From: Gigantopelta aegis
Lineage: Eukaryota; Mollusca; Gastropoda; Neomphalida; Peltospiridae
NCBI RefSeq assembly: GCF_016097555.1
Contig: NW_024533028.1
Location: 62,001-126,000, forward strand
Direction of reading: 5' to 3'
Length of the DNA stretch: 64,000 nucleotides
Part shown: in pieces, positions 50,101-63,291 of the stretch
How the letters are laid out: every line of letters starts with the position of its first letter
How positions within the stretch are numbered: the first letter of the stretch is position 1
Program-made: the position numbers and the translations under genes
Notes under the pieces: model-generated
Database searches by the model: none
Seen by the model: only the letters and a program-made list of their open reading frames with translations
Told to the model about the DNA's origin: nothing

Positions 50101-53100
50101 TTTTTATTCAATGATACTGCTTCTTCTATTCTTCAGTTTGATAAATGTAACAGAAACCTTCCACTAAGCAGCTGCTGAAAGAACCGAGGCCATTACGTCA
50201 GCATACGTCTATAAGGTGATGTAAGTATGTATGAGGAACAGTGGAGAGCATAATGGTGAAATTTTCCTTCCTCTACAACCAGTACGAAATATTGAGCAAC
50301 TATAGGAGAGAAGTGTGTGGTGTGTGTTACAGGAGATATCAATATCCCTCCTGCCATACTTTACAACACATATTGAAAACTTTTTCCTTCTCCATTATTG
50401 ATGTATTTAGGAGTCTTGCCTTGATAGCTAGCTATTATCTCTACTCGTATATACAATAAGATAAATGTATATTGTATATATATTATAATTTACTTTAGAT
50501 CTCCTGCATAAGTTAAATCTAGACACTCCAAGACTACAAGGTTGATCTTCTGTATTGATGTGAATTAAAATATTTTGATGAACATCAAATGAACTTCTAC
50601 GGATTCTATAGATTCTCCTTTTGGAGGAGGTTGTCGTCGTAGAGTGCATGTCTGGAAAGTTGTTGTATACGACGACAACGCCATTTTTCAGTAAACATGA
50701 ACTCTCTACAATCTATAATTAATGAATGGATCAATGAATTAACAAATAGATGATAGGGTTGTCTTTCCATACTGTTAACTATCTTGATGTTGATAAATAT
50801 TACAACATGAGGGTGATCCAGTTGGATTATCTAAACTATATACTAATTTTTGCCTATATAAGAACAAAATATATATAAAAGAATCCCATATTACGTACCT
50901 GATATCCAATCTAATGTTCCATGACATTGTCGTAAAAACCCTTAACTGTTTATGCAATCCTACACATACAATATGTATAGTTCTAGATACATTATTACTG
51001 ACCTTTTTTAATGTAACAACAGACTGAACTACTTGTGTGACAATATATGCTTGGATCTTTAGGGAAGACCTTGTAATTATTACGTTATTAAACTATGTAA
51101 ACACGTAACTATTTACAAGAAATCATGTGTTTCCATGGCAACTGAAAGGACCCTCTATCATTCGCTAGAATTCACATAACGTCAGTTGTATATCTCCATT
51201 AACATACCTGAGCGTTATCATAACTAGTTTATCTCGACTACATATAATAGTTCTCCCCATCCTATCCGTCAAGAAGCTACAGAAATAAATGGTCATAATT
51301 TCATACCAATCTCTCTCTTTACCTCTCCTTTGAGCGTAGTTTCCACACAACCGAAATGTCCAGTCGGTCCTGGTTAACTCTAATAGTTAGGTGGTAACAC
51401 CTCCATTACTTATTCATGGAGCTTTAAACTACATAACGCTTCACATAGTTTCCTGGTAACCGATTATCACCGAGAATGAGGACTTAATGTAACATACCAA
51501 TAAAAATATTTACTTTTTGTATTAAATATATTGCTAGTTAGCTCTACTGATGTCCGTATTTATCAGTAGTGGAGCCGGGGCTCAAGAAAATAGCTGACAT
51601 GTCAGCAATGTGAACAACCCACTTCATAAATACCTAGTTATTATAATAAGCTACATAGTATTTATTAAATAAAAAGCTTACTAACCAGGGACCAATTAAT
51701 TTACAATGTAAAGCATTCATCAAATTCCGCATATCAATACATTAATTTGAGTGGTTGTGGCTTACATTAGAACCTACTCTAGCAGGTAGAAGGGTCAAAT
51801 ACTGAATTACCAAATCATTACGAAAGTCCTCCTCTTTTTTATCTCCTCCTACAATCACAGAACATTTATATATAATAAATAGTTTAAAGTAATCGCATAC
51901 ATATATATAATCAGTAAATAGCATAATAATGACACAATACTTTATTAAACTATTAATAATTTTCTCCTACTTCTTGTATTTTCCCATTGACTTCCTGAAG
52001 TGGATGGAAGATAGACAGTCTTTCTTTTAGGAAATAGTCTTCATCATCATGTATTTCATATTTCTGCTAATATACTAGCAGTTTGCTGGCTCACAATCTC
52101 ACCAGCTTCTCCAAGCTTCCACTCCAGCGACGCATAATTGTCTATTATTATAAAAATAAAAGAGGGGTTTATAGAGACAAATATACTTAACCCCATGTGG
52201 AAAAGGAGAAAATTTTGCCAGCCAGTCAATTAATCATACAATATAAATAATCGTGTTGTCATATTTACGACAATTTTACAGAATCATTCAGGGAGATCTG
52301 GATAATGGGAGTATTACTCTAGGAACTCGACTGTCTTTAGAAGAAAATAACGCCTAATTTAAGATCCTATAATATAATATATAATAATAATTAAGGAACT
52401 ACAGACAGACTTTTGTTAAGATCCTAACACAAATCCATCACTAGCTCTACTGTGACCTCTACTAAATGATATATACTACCTAATAGATAAATCATCATGT
52501 GCACATTTATATGTTCCGCCTCTTAAACAGTTCTACGATATTTTCTGATTACTCTTTTCTCCATGAGATATGTAGCTCCTGATGGGATGTCTTGGGTTTT
52601 TTTTAACCACCAGCCCACTGATGACAATGCGTGTTTATAAAAAAAAATAACCCCCAAATCTATTAGACTGGGGTTTTGAGGCTATCCTTCTGGAGGGTGG
52701 CCTTCATGAGATACAAGAGGTGTGTCTTGAATCGGTTCCAGAGATCTGGTGACAGATGGAACCAATGTCATTTCCTTTGATTCTCAACTCTCGGAAGTAA
52801 GGAAATGACAGCAGATGGATAAATGGACCAAGACAGATAAGTAAATGACCCCCCAAACAGATTACATGTTTTAACCTTTAAAGCTTGATATACAATCATG
52901 AAAAACAGTTTTCCCTTCACGAGTCCTCTATCTCTTTACTAGGCTATAATCATAATAATAATAATAATCATAATAATACTAAATATGTGTGTTTATTATT
53001 ACAAATCATTTATGTCACTACTAGGATACCTCCGACATTTATCCTGGGTAAACCCCTCAAATGCCACAGTATCACACCCTTCAAGTGCTCGATTTTCTTG

Positions 53101-54780
53101 CCCAACACCATCCAGATATAAAATAATCTGGACTAATACATTCTAACAACACACCACACACACCCTAATACTACAATATAACTATCAACATACTGATCAG
53201 TAATAATGCTTCATTATAGTCTCGTTGATTTGATACGTATCACACCCTATAATATAATTATATTATTATTATATTAATTATTAATTGAACATGAGGGTAT
53301 TACAATTACCTGTAATAATGAACCTGATTTTAATCCAGCTGACACCATCTTGTCTTTACTTCCAATAGTTTTCCAAATGGCTATAATAAACAACTATAAA
53401 TTATCAATATATTATCATAAGTTGCCTACCTGGTGTCTGCTTTTGTAAAAAAAAATATCATTTTGTGCAGGTCTTGTCTTCTCTGCTGGGAAACATGTGT
53501 GCTCTGGAGAAATATAAACTATTTATTTAATAATTTAATGAACTTGTTAATTTTTTGCTGTTTTCCTTTAATTTTTGACAGGGGTTTTTCGTTTAGTTTC
53601 TCCAGGCACCACATCTTCAATAATTACCACACCTCCGCTGTTCTTGGTCCAGGCTTTTTCGAGAGTTTACAATTATTCAATATTTTGTGGGCGTGGTCAA
53701 GAGTTTCATTTGATTTGTTACATCCTCCTTTTGTGATTCTCTCAAATACGAGACTAACCTATACAATAGATCTGGTCATCGGTGTCTCTAATATAACTCT
53801 TCAACATATAACGTATGGATAGTGTAGCTATTCCTCAAACAATTAGGGATGTTGAGGATACTCAAATGTTTGTACACAAGACTGTCCTGACTTGATGTAG
53901 AGAGATATTAATGTTTAATTGTTATTATATATATATAATGTACTGTGATTGGATCTAGTTGTATGTCCAGCCTTTCCCTCAATAGTGGTGTGTATGACTA
54001 AAATACATTTAGAGCTTATCAATATATGATCAAATTACTAAGCTCCTCATAGTTGTACTTGATTTTATAACTTTGATCTTAAATGTTAACTTTCCCATTG
54101 AAGTATTGTTAAAGTATTGTAACTGTTACTAGCAACTAGAACACTAAAAAAACACGATAATTATTGAACTGAAAACAACAATAATAATATAATATTAGAT
54201 TAACATTGAGAATCAACCTGGTGATCTCTTAGGAACAACTTGTAGTGAAGAGTTGATGGCAATACATACAGTTCCCAGAAATCACAGATGGTAGTCTAGT
54301 ACACACTATACATATATGGTTTCTCTATTTCCTCTTTATCTCCTTACATTTCTTCTATTATAGATCTTCTTACCTTGTATATAATATGAAGTGATGATCT
54401 ATCGTGTCTAGTCCACACCTCTCTCCTATCCTCCTGATTCTGAAGAATGCTTCAAGTTTATGTTCTCCTAGTTTCTGTAACAACGTTCCTGCCGTGGTGA
54501 CCACCCCTCCTCCTTGGATATTTACAAATCTTGCTGCAAGGACCCTCCTCCTCACATTGGGTTCCTAGGAACAACCCCCCTCCTAGTTCTGTAAACAATC
54601 TTTCTGTGGGAAACAGTCCAGTGTGTCCTACTCCATCTCATTCAGAGCTCCTCTCAACCCGTAACTCTCCTCATACAAATGGTGTTGTTGACCCATAGCA
54701 ACGGTGAACTAGTCCAAGTACTGTAAAAAGTGGTGAGTCAGTACCTGTGGCAAAATTATTGCCATCTTCTTGGAAACTTT
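47150..54780 (-). CDS. Unidentified multi-exon gene or genes
   Basis: A series of exon-like stretches can be read on the minus strand, but I could not tie them to a family: LFTVLGLVHRCYGSTTPF and TERLFTELGGGLFLGTQ (54590-54770), NIQGGGVVTTAGTLLQKLGE (54430-54520), SGGVVIIEDVVPGETKRK (53570-53640), ASLEWKLGEAGEIVSQQTAS then DDEDYFLKERLSIFHPLQEV (51965-52140), KKEEDFRNDLVIQYLTLLPA (51775-51840), THFSPIVAQYFVLVVEEGKF (50250-50340), GLSLVVRDYVSNVREYLPIY (48740-48810) and MGDRGRCKLRPLPQIQQ (47155-47235). Several have GT..AG borders with about 50-base introns. The stretch may contain more than one gene, with AT-rich gaps near 49.4-50.1 kb and 52.2-52.6 kb. Confidence 0.4.
49420..50220. other. AT-rich stretch without visible exon
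   Basis: It contains an ATT/ATA-rich run near 49436-49500 and nothing I can call on either strand; it is possibly intronic or intergenic within the unidentified gene region. Confidence 0.5.
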
Positions 54781-55099
54781 ACGATGAGGACTCCCAGTAA
54801 GTTTAATTAATGGTGTGATTGTTTTTAAAACAACACCAGCTTCATTAGAGGTTGCATGTGGAATTCAATAAAGTCAGAAGAGATTGGTGAATGTTAACAG
54901 AAAGAGGGACCTCCACCCTGAAAAGCATTATTATCTGCTGATGTAAGTAACATTATGCACTCCGTCTCACTCTCTAAAAATTCTTTAGCCTAAACTTTCA
55001 AGAGGCAACAAGATTGATCAAAAACAGAGAATCTGCTAGCTCTCTCGTCAAAAGAAAAAAGAAGTTAGTCCTCTATGTGTGGTTTTGTATTGAGCAGTA

Positions 55100-56460
55100 A
55101 TGATATTATATTCTTTTAGTATGTACACAACTTTAGAGACTCGACTCAAGAAGTAAAAAAAAAGCAGCCGTGCAAGAACATGTGCACTTATTAAGAGAAC
55201 GAATTGTTACAAGAGACAAAGTTGTGCAATTACAAAAGAGGTAAAATTTGCATTCTGTGTCGAAAACCTGCTCTAAATAATACTTCTCAGAACCAGGAAA
55301 AGTACGTAGCAGTTTTAGTCATCCTCCTGGTATGTTCCAGGAGTACTGTCCCACGACCAGCATCATCTTGATGGTAGCGCTATGCTTTTACTCTAGCCCT
55401 GTTCCCATTGAGGTACTTTAGCTCCACCCACTCAATTAATATCATCTCATTTTATAGGAGTTTATAATACCACTTGTCTGCTAAACCAGTAACCTTCACT
55501 TGCTACCATTAATCCAGCTGGTCGTGCCTTAATGTCAGTTGATAGTCCCAGTCTACATGATATAACAATGGTGATATTGTACAGTGTGATATCATGCACA
55601 TCCTATTTAAACAAGAACTTGGGAATTATCGTAAACGTCCTTGAAGATCACGATCTAAAGAGATACCCTGGAGATAATACAGTATGTACCTGGCCTTCTG
55701 CCACACCCACTTCTCAAGATAAACATAACATAAGCAAGAGCTTTAATGTAAGTACATAAATATGTGTGTTGTTAGTACCTGTCGCCTCCCCCTCCAGATT
55801 AAACACACAATTGTCAATTAGTTCTAATGAGTAATGTCACCATCAATGTAACAAACATGAGTTAAGTATGACATCATCATACTTTTATATTTAAAAGACT
55901 GACCACATTTCATTTCAGAAATCATTTAGTGATAGTAATAAGGACACATCAAGACATCAGCGGTAAGTGGAACACAACTAATTAGAATATTCATTTATTT
56001 ATTAATATTCATTAGCTCTGGATGTCATTGCCATTCAAATGATTAGAATAGCTACGTAAGTTGTTATGCTTATCCTGGTACTATGGACCCACTTATCACT
56101 TACAGATGTGTAACAAGAGTTTGAAAAAGTTCGCATGACTCGAGATTTGAATCAGGTTCTACCTCATATCTTTTAAGGTAATAAGGTCATGGGATCCTAT
56201 TGTGTAGTCCATGTGATTATCCAAACAATGTCTTTTCATAGGATCATTATTATTAAATGCACCATTACGCAAGTCAACTACAAACCCAGTTCCTCAGTGA
56301 TCATACAGCTCATAATGGTAAGTAGGAACATGATCCTATCTACTATACTCTTTGGTTATCATCAGGTGGTCCTTTTTTTCTTTCTAGGTTACACACACAC
56401 CTCCTCCAGGGTACATGTCCATGTTACCGATAGACTGTCAAGTTATTGATTCCAACATAT
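55100..56460 (+). CDS. Possible coiled-coil gene
   Basis: One clear exon-like stretch (KAAVQEHVHLLRERIVTRDK, VVQLQKR, about 55165-55240) precedes a GT donor and a 50-base intron. Further open stretches (INPAGRALMSVDSPSLHDIT near 55510) could belong to it. The family is not recognised and the limits are guesses; the minus-strand alternative cannot be excluded for the right half. Confidence 0.3.
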
Positions 56461-56879
56461 TTTTTGGGTGGTGCAACACCGTAAACTGTTTTTATTACTA
56501 TTTCAGATGATGAGCTTTATTCCAAGGAATACTGCTACTACTAATACTGGTATTGGCCGTTTTAACTATTCATTTTTTTCTTTGTATTATTCCATTAAAT
56601 TAAATTTGTCAAATAAATAGAAATAATTATTATTGTTATGTATTGTGTATTAGTTATTTTACAAACAGTTGACAAAAAATGTACTATTAATTGTTAGTGT
56701 TTTAGAGGTTTCAACCACGGCAGTCCGTCTAGTCTCTAGTCTCATTCACAAATGACTCCATTATATCTCTCCTCCTTGTTAATCTCTGTTTCTGGACGAT
56801 ACTTTTAAAATGTGATGTTATCAAATCTTTACATTCTGAGAGATCCAATTCGGGCATGTTCTGGTGGACAATGTCTCTT

Positions 56880-57560
56880 CCACATCAAGTGCCAGGTAAC
56901 TGACCGTTAGCGGCATATTAGAGACTAGCTGACCGACAAATAGAGGATGATACCAATACTCCATATATCAGCTGTATTCCCGTTATAAGTCCGTCCACTA
57001 TCACTTCAGGTGCTCCATAGGCCATAGCTTCACAAGGTATGTTGAACCGTTTGCGACCAATTTGAAGGCGAGCGCAACCAAAGTCAGTAATTTTGGACAA
57101 TCAATCTTGATCAACAATAAATTTTCTAGTTTTAAAAATCAGATGACAATACTGCGTTCGTGAAGATACGGACACTCCATTAAGGATATCATGCAAACAT
57201 TTTACGAGCATTGGGTTCACGGAGAGCTCCACTTTATTTGACATTTTTCCTTCAAATCACCCTTTGGCATTATTTCCATAATCATGAAGACCGACGATCA
57301 CCCTGAAAAGTGTTTCAAATATTTTAACAATATTACGACATCTTATACCTATTCAAGACTTCCATCTCACGCAGATATGCTCATCAATGGATGAGTGTTC
57401 GGTTGCCAGAGCGACGTATTCAGATAAATTTTGATGGCAACAGCTCCGTTAGTTGCTAAATTACAAGCCATTGCTAACTTTAGATTACAAAACCTCACCT
57501 TCACCAGTAATGGTCTTCCAATACATAAGATGGGGAGGTATAAAGGTTAGATTAACCATC
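56880..57560 (-). CDS. Ser/Thr protein kinase domain
   Basis: Kinase motifs appear in order on the minus strand: a glycine-loop-like GEG and ATNGAVAIKIYLN (57400-57500, Lys of VAIK), an RLHDY-type stretch (57290), then YLHERS with a catalytic-loop region followed by ENLLLIKIDCPK (57090-57180), ITDFGCARLQIGRK (DFG, 57050-57095), AMAYGAPEVIVDGRTYNG (APE, 56990-57035) and ADIWSIGIILYLSVS (56900-56960). The catalytic loop reads H-x-DFK only if single-base slips are allowed. The order and the APEV-x-DIWSxGxxLY pattern suggest a CAMK-group, TSSK- or AMPK-like kinase. The C-lobe is short in the window, and the gene end near 56880 is uncertain. Confidence 0.8.
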
Positions 57561-57574
57561 ATGATTACCTCGAT

Positions 57575-58590
57575 TTGGAAGAGGAGGAATTGATAATTAC
57601 TCTCAGTAATTGTACTATCATTATCTGTAGTATACTAGAAATGACAGGTAGCATGATCACTGCGCATCATTACCAGTGTCTGAGGACATCATTAACATCA
57701 TCAGCGATTTGTGACTCAAACACCTCTGATAAAGAGCTTGAAGAGTCCAATAGTAGAACCAGGGTTAATCACCCTGCCCCTGCTAGATGCTGTTGTAGAC
57801 GCAGACCAGAGGAGGAATGCAGATACTCGTTGTAGCGTGGTACAATTGAATTAACGTCAGAGGTAGTGGAGCTAGGTCTTTCAGCTGTACTCAAAGGAGC
57901 GGGTGGTCGATGTATATGTATAGGGAGAGTGACATTGGAATAGGATTATCCAGTAATGGACCAGACAATGCATTTATGCCTAATCTCAGACATACTCGCC
58001 AAGCACAGCAAATCAGAAGGAAATGGGACTGCCAAGTAGTGGGTGGATGTAGTGGATGATCTATACAATATAATCTTGTAATACTCATTGGAGTAAATTC
58101 AGGTGGAGTAGCTGCAGTTAATTCTGGATAAATTATAACTTCAATGCTAGCTCCATGAGGTATAACTCGTCTAGATACTGCAGTACAGAATTGACTGAGG
58201 TAGCTACGAATCTTATGGGGCTAGACCAAGGTTGTGGTCAGAACCATCACTACTCCATATAAATGGATATTGTCTAGGTTGATGGACGAGATGGGGTTGA
58301 GTGTTCCTACCTAGAAGTCTGGAGTAAACAGCTGAACCATCACTTTCTCGTACCGAACAGTAACTGATCGAGAATTGATAATGCAGCTTCAAAAAATGAG
58401 CCAATACTACTTCTTCGAGAATACATGGAATAGGAGGAGGATTGACAGAGGAAGGAGGCTCTGTTGAGGTGGATGTACTAACTGTTCTTGGTCTGAGTTC
58501 TCTTCGACTGAATCTTGTGTTACTATTACTGCAGCAGATGATGTAGTGGACTGTTCTGTCGTATTTGTATCGTTAGAAACATTCTCTGTC
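57575..58590 (-). CDS. Unidentified coding-like stretch upstream of the kinase
   Basis: Open minus-strand stretches include SYCSVRESDGSAVYSRLLGR (58300-58370), HLVHQPRQYPFIWSSDGSDH, VIIYPELTAATPPEFTPMSI (58070-58140) and a Ser-rich part near 57700-57860 (SSTTSDVNSIVPRYNEYLHS). I do not recognise it. It could be the N-terminal regulatory part of the kinase gene or a separate gene. Confidence 0.35.
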
Positions 58591-58781
58591 GATTATTGTT
58601 CAGCCAGAAAACGTGCTCCAAATCTAAAACGGAGGCATCTTTGCAAGTGGACGACAGCTCGCATTATATTATAGACTATTATCACCATAGCAAATTTCAA
58701 TTAATTATAATTAACACAATAATAATAATAATTATTATTATTATTATTAGCTCCCAAATTATTGCAGTCGTTAGTTCAAAT

Positions 58782-58972
58782 TTACAATCTTCTCCTTCAT
58801 TCTCTTTTCTTGGGACTCATGCAAGCTTTCTTGATAGTTCTTTTCATTTCATCATCTCATCATCGTACATCTTCTGCATCAATTTCATAAGACTACACCA
58901 GGATCTTCATCTTTATCAGGTTTACTGGTTTCAATCTAAACATCATATTATAATATATATACCAGGTATATA

Positions 58973-59017
<45 letters not shown>

Positions 59018-59764
59018 TTACTCTCTAGCATCTTTCAGTTCTTTTCTCTCGTCCTGTGAGATATTTCCAATCTTCTTTTGAGACTTTTTTCAGCGAAATT
59101 ATACCCTTATACCACTTTTAACCACTATATAATACTCCTTAATAACATGTATTTATAATACAAGATACTACCCTTTACAGAAGATTGATCTGGTGTATAC
59201 TTGGATTGAATAAATCATTAATAATTAATGAATAATTCTTTCCACTTGGACCTAATATTTCAATATCCATGATCTAAAAGGTAAGAAAATTGATTATATT
59301 GAATATTAATTAATTATAACTTACTTTTCAGGAGAATTTACTTTTAATCCTCTCCTCTGACTTTAGTTTATCCAGTCCAGGTAGATCACTGATGTAAATT
59401 TTGACAAATTTATCAGATTGATCCCCATCCTAGATACAAAAGTCACCTGCTACTATAATGTAAAAACTCACCATAAGAACTGATCTTGGATAGACTTGCT
59501 GTAGTCTTATCTGCTGTTGTTGTAGCTAATGGTTTAATTGTTGTATGGTCACTGAGCCATTTTGAACTGGGTGGTAGTTGATGACAATGCATTTTGAATA
59601 CCTCTCTCTAAACAGAGCAATAGTTTTGAGGATGCTGTGCTTGAGTTAATAGATACGTAATTCCTCGAGATGACTTCTAGAAATTTTATTTTAGTAAATA
59701 ATATAATATAATAGACTGCCTCCTCATTTACCAAAGGCACTTCCATATCTTCTTGAGTAGCCAT
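58782..59764 (-). CDS. CACYBP: CACYBP / Siah-interacting protein homologue
   Basis: CACYBP links SIAH1 to SKP1 in beta-catenin degradation and binds S100 proteins. A CS domain is read as DQSDKFVKIYISDLPGLDKL (59390-59450), MDIEILGPSGKNYSLIINDL with FNPS (59200-59275), then EDWKYLTGREK (59040-59075), and the SGS-like tail LMKLMQKMYDD, EMKRTIKKA, ending KEKIVN-like with TAA at 58782-58784. The order matches human CACYBP. The proposed start at 59764 (MATQEDMEVPLVNEEA) lies before a 50-base intron, but the N-terminal helical domain between it and the CS domain is hard to follow, so the start is tentative. Confidence 0.9.
58980..59016. repeat. (TAA)n microsatellite
   Basis: About 12 uninterrupted TAA units within a CACYBP intron; a related ATT run lies at about 58725-58749. 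Confidence 0.95.
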
Positions 59765-59911
59765 TGGTGCTCTCTCTGAGTATTATTCTCTCAAGAATGT
59801 TTCCAGACTAGGTTAGTATTAAAATTCCACGAGGGATGACACGCCTACTTCAAATGTCCCCACCCATTTAGCAACTGACTAATGAATTATTCAGTTAATT
59901 CTTAAGTGTGA
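59765..59911. promoter_or_regulatory. 147-base bidirectional gap, CACYBP / TRAF7
   Basis: Divergent start codons (59764 minus, 59912 plus) bound this gap. The role is inferred from the arrangement. Confidence 0.5.
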
Positions 59912-62900
59912 ATGGAGACTACTTTGGTAAGATCATTATCTCGAAAGTAATTGATGACTAGCCCCTATTATATGTGCATTAATTGTTTTATTACTTTTCT
60001 TTCCACTAGTCTTCTCTATCTAACAACAAAAGAGAAGTGTTACTTTTTGCTGACGATAAAGCTCGTGAACTTAGAATATTTTGTCCATTATGTCATTGTT
60101 TATTAATGATCCCTACATCACTACATGTGGAGTGAGTTATAAACTATAATGATCTCATTCTAATCATCTCCTGCAGCACATTTTGTCTAAAATGTATTAA
60201 ACAAAATAGCGGAGAGGTTTGTCCAGTTGACAAGATAACTCTTCACCAGGTGTTAGAAATATGCTGTAAGAAATCACATTTAATTACATTATATATATAT
60301 ATTCTGGAATAGGTATTTGATCAAGTTGTGAGCTGTTAATACATTGTCCCGTTATGGCTGTAAAGTTAAAACTGATATCCTTTAGAATATGAAATAGTCC
60401 CAAGGTATTATATCAGACCTCACTTCTCTTATGTTAATATATTTACATCAGGTTGTCCAGCAATTAATCAAATAAATGATCAAGAGTAAGTTTATAATAT
60501 CTTCCTCTCTATCTCTTCTCTTTCAATATAAAGGAGTCATGAGTCAGAATGTGACTATTGTCCTGTAGAATGTCCCTAATAGTACTTATTGTTCAAACTA
60601 TGATTAAGAAAGTAAGTCAATGTTATAGAAATTGGTATTTCATTAATACTTACAGGAGTTAGAAGACCATTTAAAGATCTGTCAATATATGAGATGTCCA
60701 CATCATAGATATGGGTATGATGTGGTGGTGAGTGTGTGTGTGGGGAGGGAGGAGATAATATAGCTACCTACATAGAGAACAATACTAATTGAAGTAATAA
60801 ATATTTTTATTTCATTTTCAAAGGTGCCCATTTTCAAGGTAATGGAGATTTGTTATCTGATCATTTGAAGGAATGCAATTTGCAAGGCATCAAAGTATTA
60901 AATTATTACTAAGTAATTATTATATAATATATTTTAATAGGGATATTTGAAATCATTAGAGTTACATTAAATACATTAAAAAAAGAAACAAAGAAAAAAA
61001 AATAACAATAGCAGATCTTACTCTCAAGTCAATGAATTACAAGATAGATAGATAGAAGTAGAAAAACAAGAGAGCGTCTCTACTTTAAGACTAAGGTAAT
61101 ACTTTTAGGTCACATGATATATCACATGACATGTCATATGATGTAGAACATGTGGAGGCGAGCGTATGGGGCAATTGTTAAAGAGATTTCTCAGACAAAT
61201 AATAGTTTTGATGTTTTTATGGTTAGTTTACAATTGATAATATAACATGCACCCACTTTGTCTCTCAGAGTAAATTGACTCATGTGGAACAACAAACTAG
61301 GTTTAAATCGTAAGGATGACTGGATGGACAGATGGATGACTAGATGGACAAATGGATGACTGGATGGACTGGGATGGATGACGGGATGGACAGATGGATG
61401 ACTGGATGGATACATGGTATTTTTTTCTTTATTATTTAGCTCTTGAACCTCAGCATCTTTTTTAAATGTCAAGGAACATTTGTTGGTCATAAAAGTAAGC
61501 ACATTTACTGGGTGTGGCATTGGTACATCCACGTCTTCTATTAGGGTCTGTGTGGTCTGTATGTACTGAAGGTGACCTTTGTTTAGTGCTTCATCAGATA
61601 ATACTATTAAAGTCAGTAAATAAAAACACACACAGAGAGAGGAGTAATGATTATTACATTATAGGTATGGAATCTCAGTGCTATATATGAGGTCCTAGAA
61701 CATCTGACAGAGGGACATGATGTATTGTATTAACTGGTTGTGCTAAAGAGTAAGTCAATGTTCATCTAATTTGTATCTCTCTCTCTCTCTCTCTCTCTGC
61801 AGTTATTATCTCTATAGTGGAGCATCTGATAAGACTATTAAAGTTTGGAGTGTAAAGACTTTAAAACTAGAGACCAGTTTAATGCTCATGATGATCAGTC
61901 TGTACTTTAACAACATCAGATAACAATTGTTTAGTGGATCAATGAGAGTATCAAAGTTAGACTCATACCTATATACTCAAACCCTCATACCTATATACTC
62001 ATACACTCATACCTATATACTAAAAACCCTCATACCTTATACTCATACACTCATACCTATATTACTAATACACTCATACCTATATACTCATACACTCATA
62101 CCTATATACTAACACACTCATACCTATAATACTCATACACTCATACCTATATACTCAAACCCTCATACCTATATACTCAAACCCTCATACCTATATACTC
62201 ATACACTCATACCTATATACTAAACACCATACACCTATATACTCATACACTCATTCTATAACACTTATACTTTATACACTCATATTTGTATATACTCAGA
62301 CCTATACACTCATACCTATATACTCAACTGAGGAGTCAAGCCAGTCTAAGACTCATACCTTTATCACATTTTCTAGGTCTGGGACTTTTATCCGACAATA
62401 ACAATCTCTTAAAGACTCTGCCGACACAAAAACCACTGGGTACGAGCTCTAATAGCGTCAGGTCGCTATCTCTACTCAGGTTCATACCGTCTGTCAAGTA
62501 GGTAAACCAGTTTAACAGGTTTTGCAGATAACTGTTTCATTTAGATATGGAACTTGGAGACATTAGAAGTGGCTCACGGTCTTACAATGTAGAGGTGGTA
62601 GTGTCTATCTTTAGCTATTACTAACAGACATATTGTCTGTGGTATGTATGAGAACAGTATACATGTTTGGGACGTACAGGACATTATCGGAGGTAGCTAC
62701 TCTCTCAGGTAAGGGGTGTGGTTATATTAATGTTATCGTCACAACATGGTACAGGTCATGTTTGTACTGTTTATGGATTTAACTGTTTCTCCCAACATCT
62801 CGACAAGTCCGAATCTTTAGTGCTTCATATGATAAAAACTATAAGAGTGAGTACCCACTAGACTGAGACTAATATTCCATGCTAGTAGACAGCGTCCTGA

Positions 62901-63138
62901 TATTCTATTCCATACTAGTAGACTGATACTTTGATCTTTATACCATTTCAGGTATGGAATATGGATCTCCTGAACATGGTCTCAGACAATGTCTCGACAT
63001 GAAGGTAGTGTTACATGTTTAACAATGTGTCAAGGAAGGATTATCTCCGGATCAGTAGACAGTACTATTAAGGTATTAATTACTTTACACATTCCACATC
63101 TTACAAACTCCTCTTTCTGTGCTTAGGTGTGGCAATAA
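59912..63138 (+). CDS. TRAF7: TRAF7 homologue (RING E3 ligase with WD40 repeats)
   Basis: TRAF7 is an E3 ubiquitin ligase in MEKK3 and NF-kB signalling. Exon 1 is METTL, then a 45-100 base intron. The RING reads [16 protein letters not shown] (60085-60130), [20 protein letters not shown] (60178-60235). TRAF-type zinc fingers follow ([44 protein letters not shown]; 60540-60895), then a lysine-rich coiled coil (60960-61095). WD40 repeats run from 61660: [103 protein letters not shown], stop at 63136-63138. Domain order and WD40 spacing match human TRAF7. An intron at about 61950-62330 is filled by a minisatellite. Confidence 0.94.
61310..61412. repeat. ATGG-type minisatellite in a TRAF7 intron
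   Basis: Repeats of GGATGGACAGATGGATGACT, about 20-24 bases, with tetranucleotide ATGG character; four to five copies. Confidence 0.85.
61771..61798. repeat. (CT)n tract acting as polypyrimidine tract
   Basis: About 13 CT units run directly into GCAG, the acceptor of the [13 protein letters not shown] exon of TRAF7. This microsatellite therefore doubles as a splice signal. Confidence 0.85.
61962..62335. repeat. ACTCATACCTATAT minisatellite in TRAF7
   Basis: About 20 copies of ACTCATACCTATAT and the shorter variant ACTCATAC / AACCCTCATACC are arranged head to tail over 370 bases. It begins within 30 bases of the exon coding LVSGSMR and appears to sit in the following intron. Confidence 0.9.
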
Positions 63139-63291
63139 AAATGAGTATTATTCAGCAACAATACTTTTTAATGATTTCAATTATTAATTATTTTTTTTAT
63201 TACTCATTATAAATGATAATTCACACACATATTGTATTAACAATGCCATTAGTTGAGTGAGGAGGAGAAAGTGATGAAGAAAATAAATAGA

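Noticed and set aside
53433-53822. 129-codon plus-strand open frame rich in Phe/Leu, membrane-like
   Set aside because: The minus strand carries exon-like sequence (SGGVVIIEDVVPGETKRK) over the same bases; the hydrophobic plus frame is what the reverse of Lys/Glu-rich coding sequence gives.
58596-59081. 161-codon plus-strand Ile/Ser-rich frame
   Set aside because: It runs through TAA/ATT microsatellites and is antisense to the CACYBP tail exons.
61191-61631. 146-codon minus-strand frame with [12 protein letters not shown] repeats
   Set aside because: It is generated by the ATGG minisatellite in a TRAF7 intron and has no family features.
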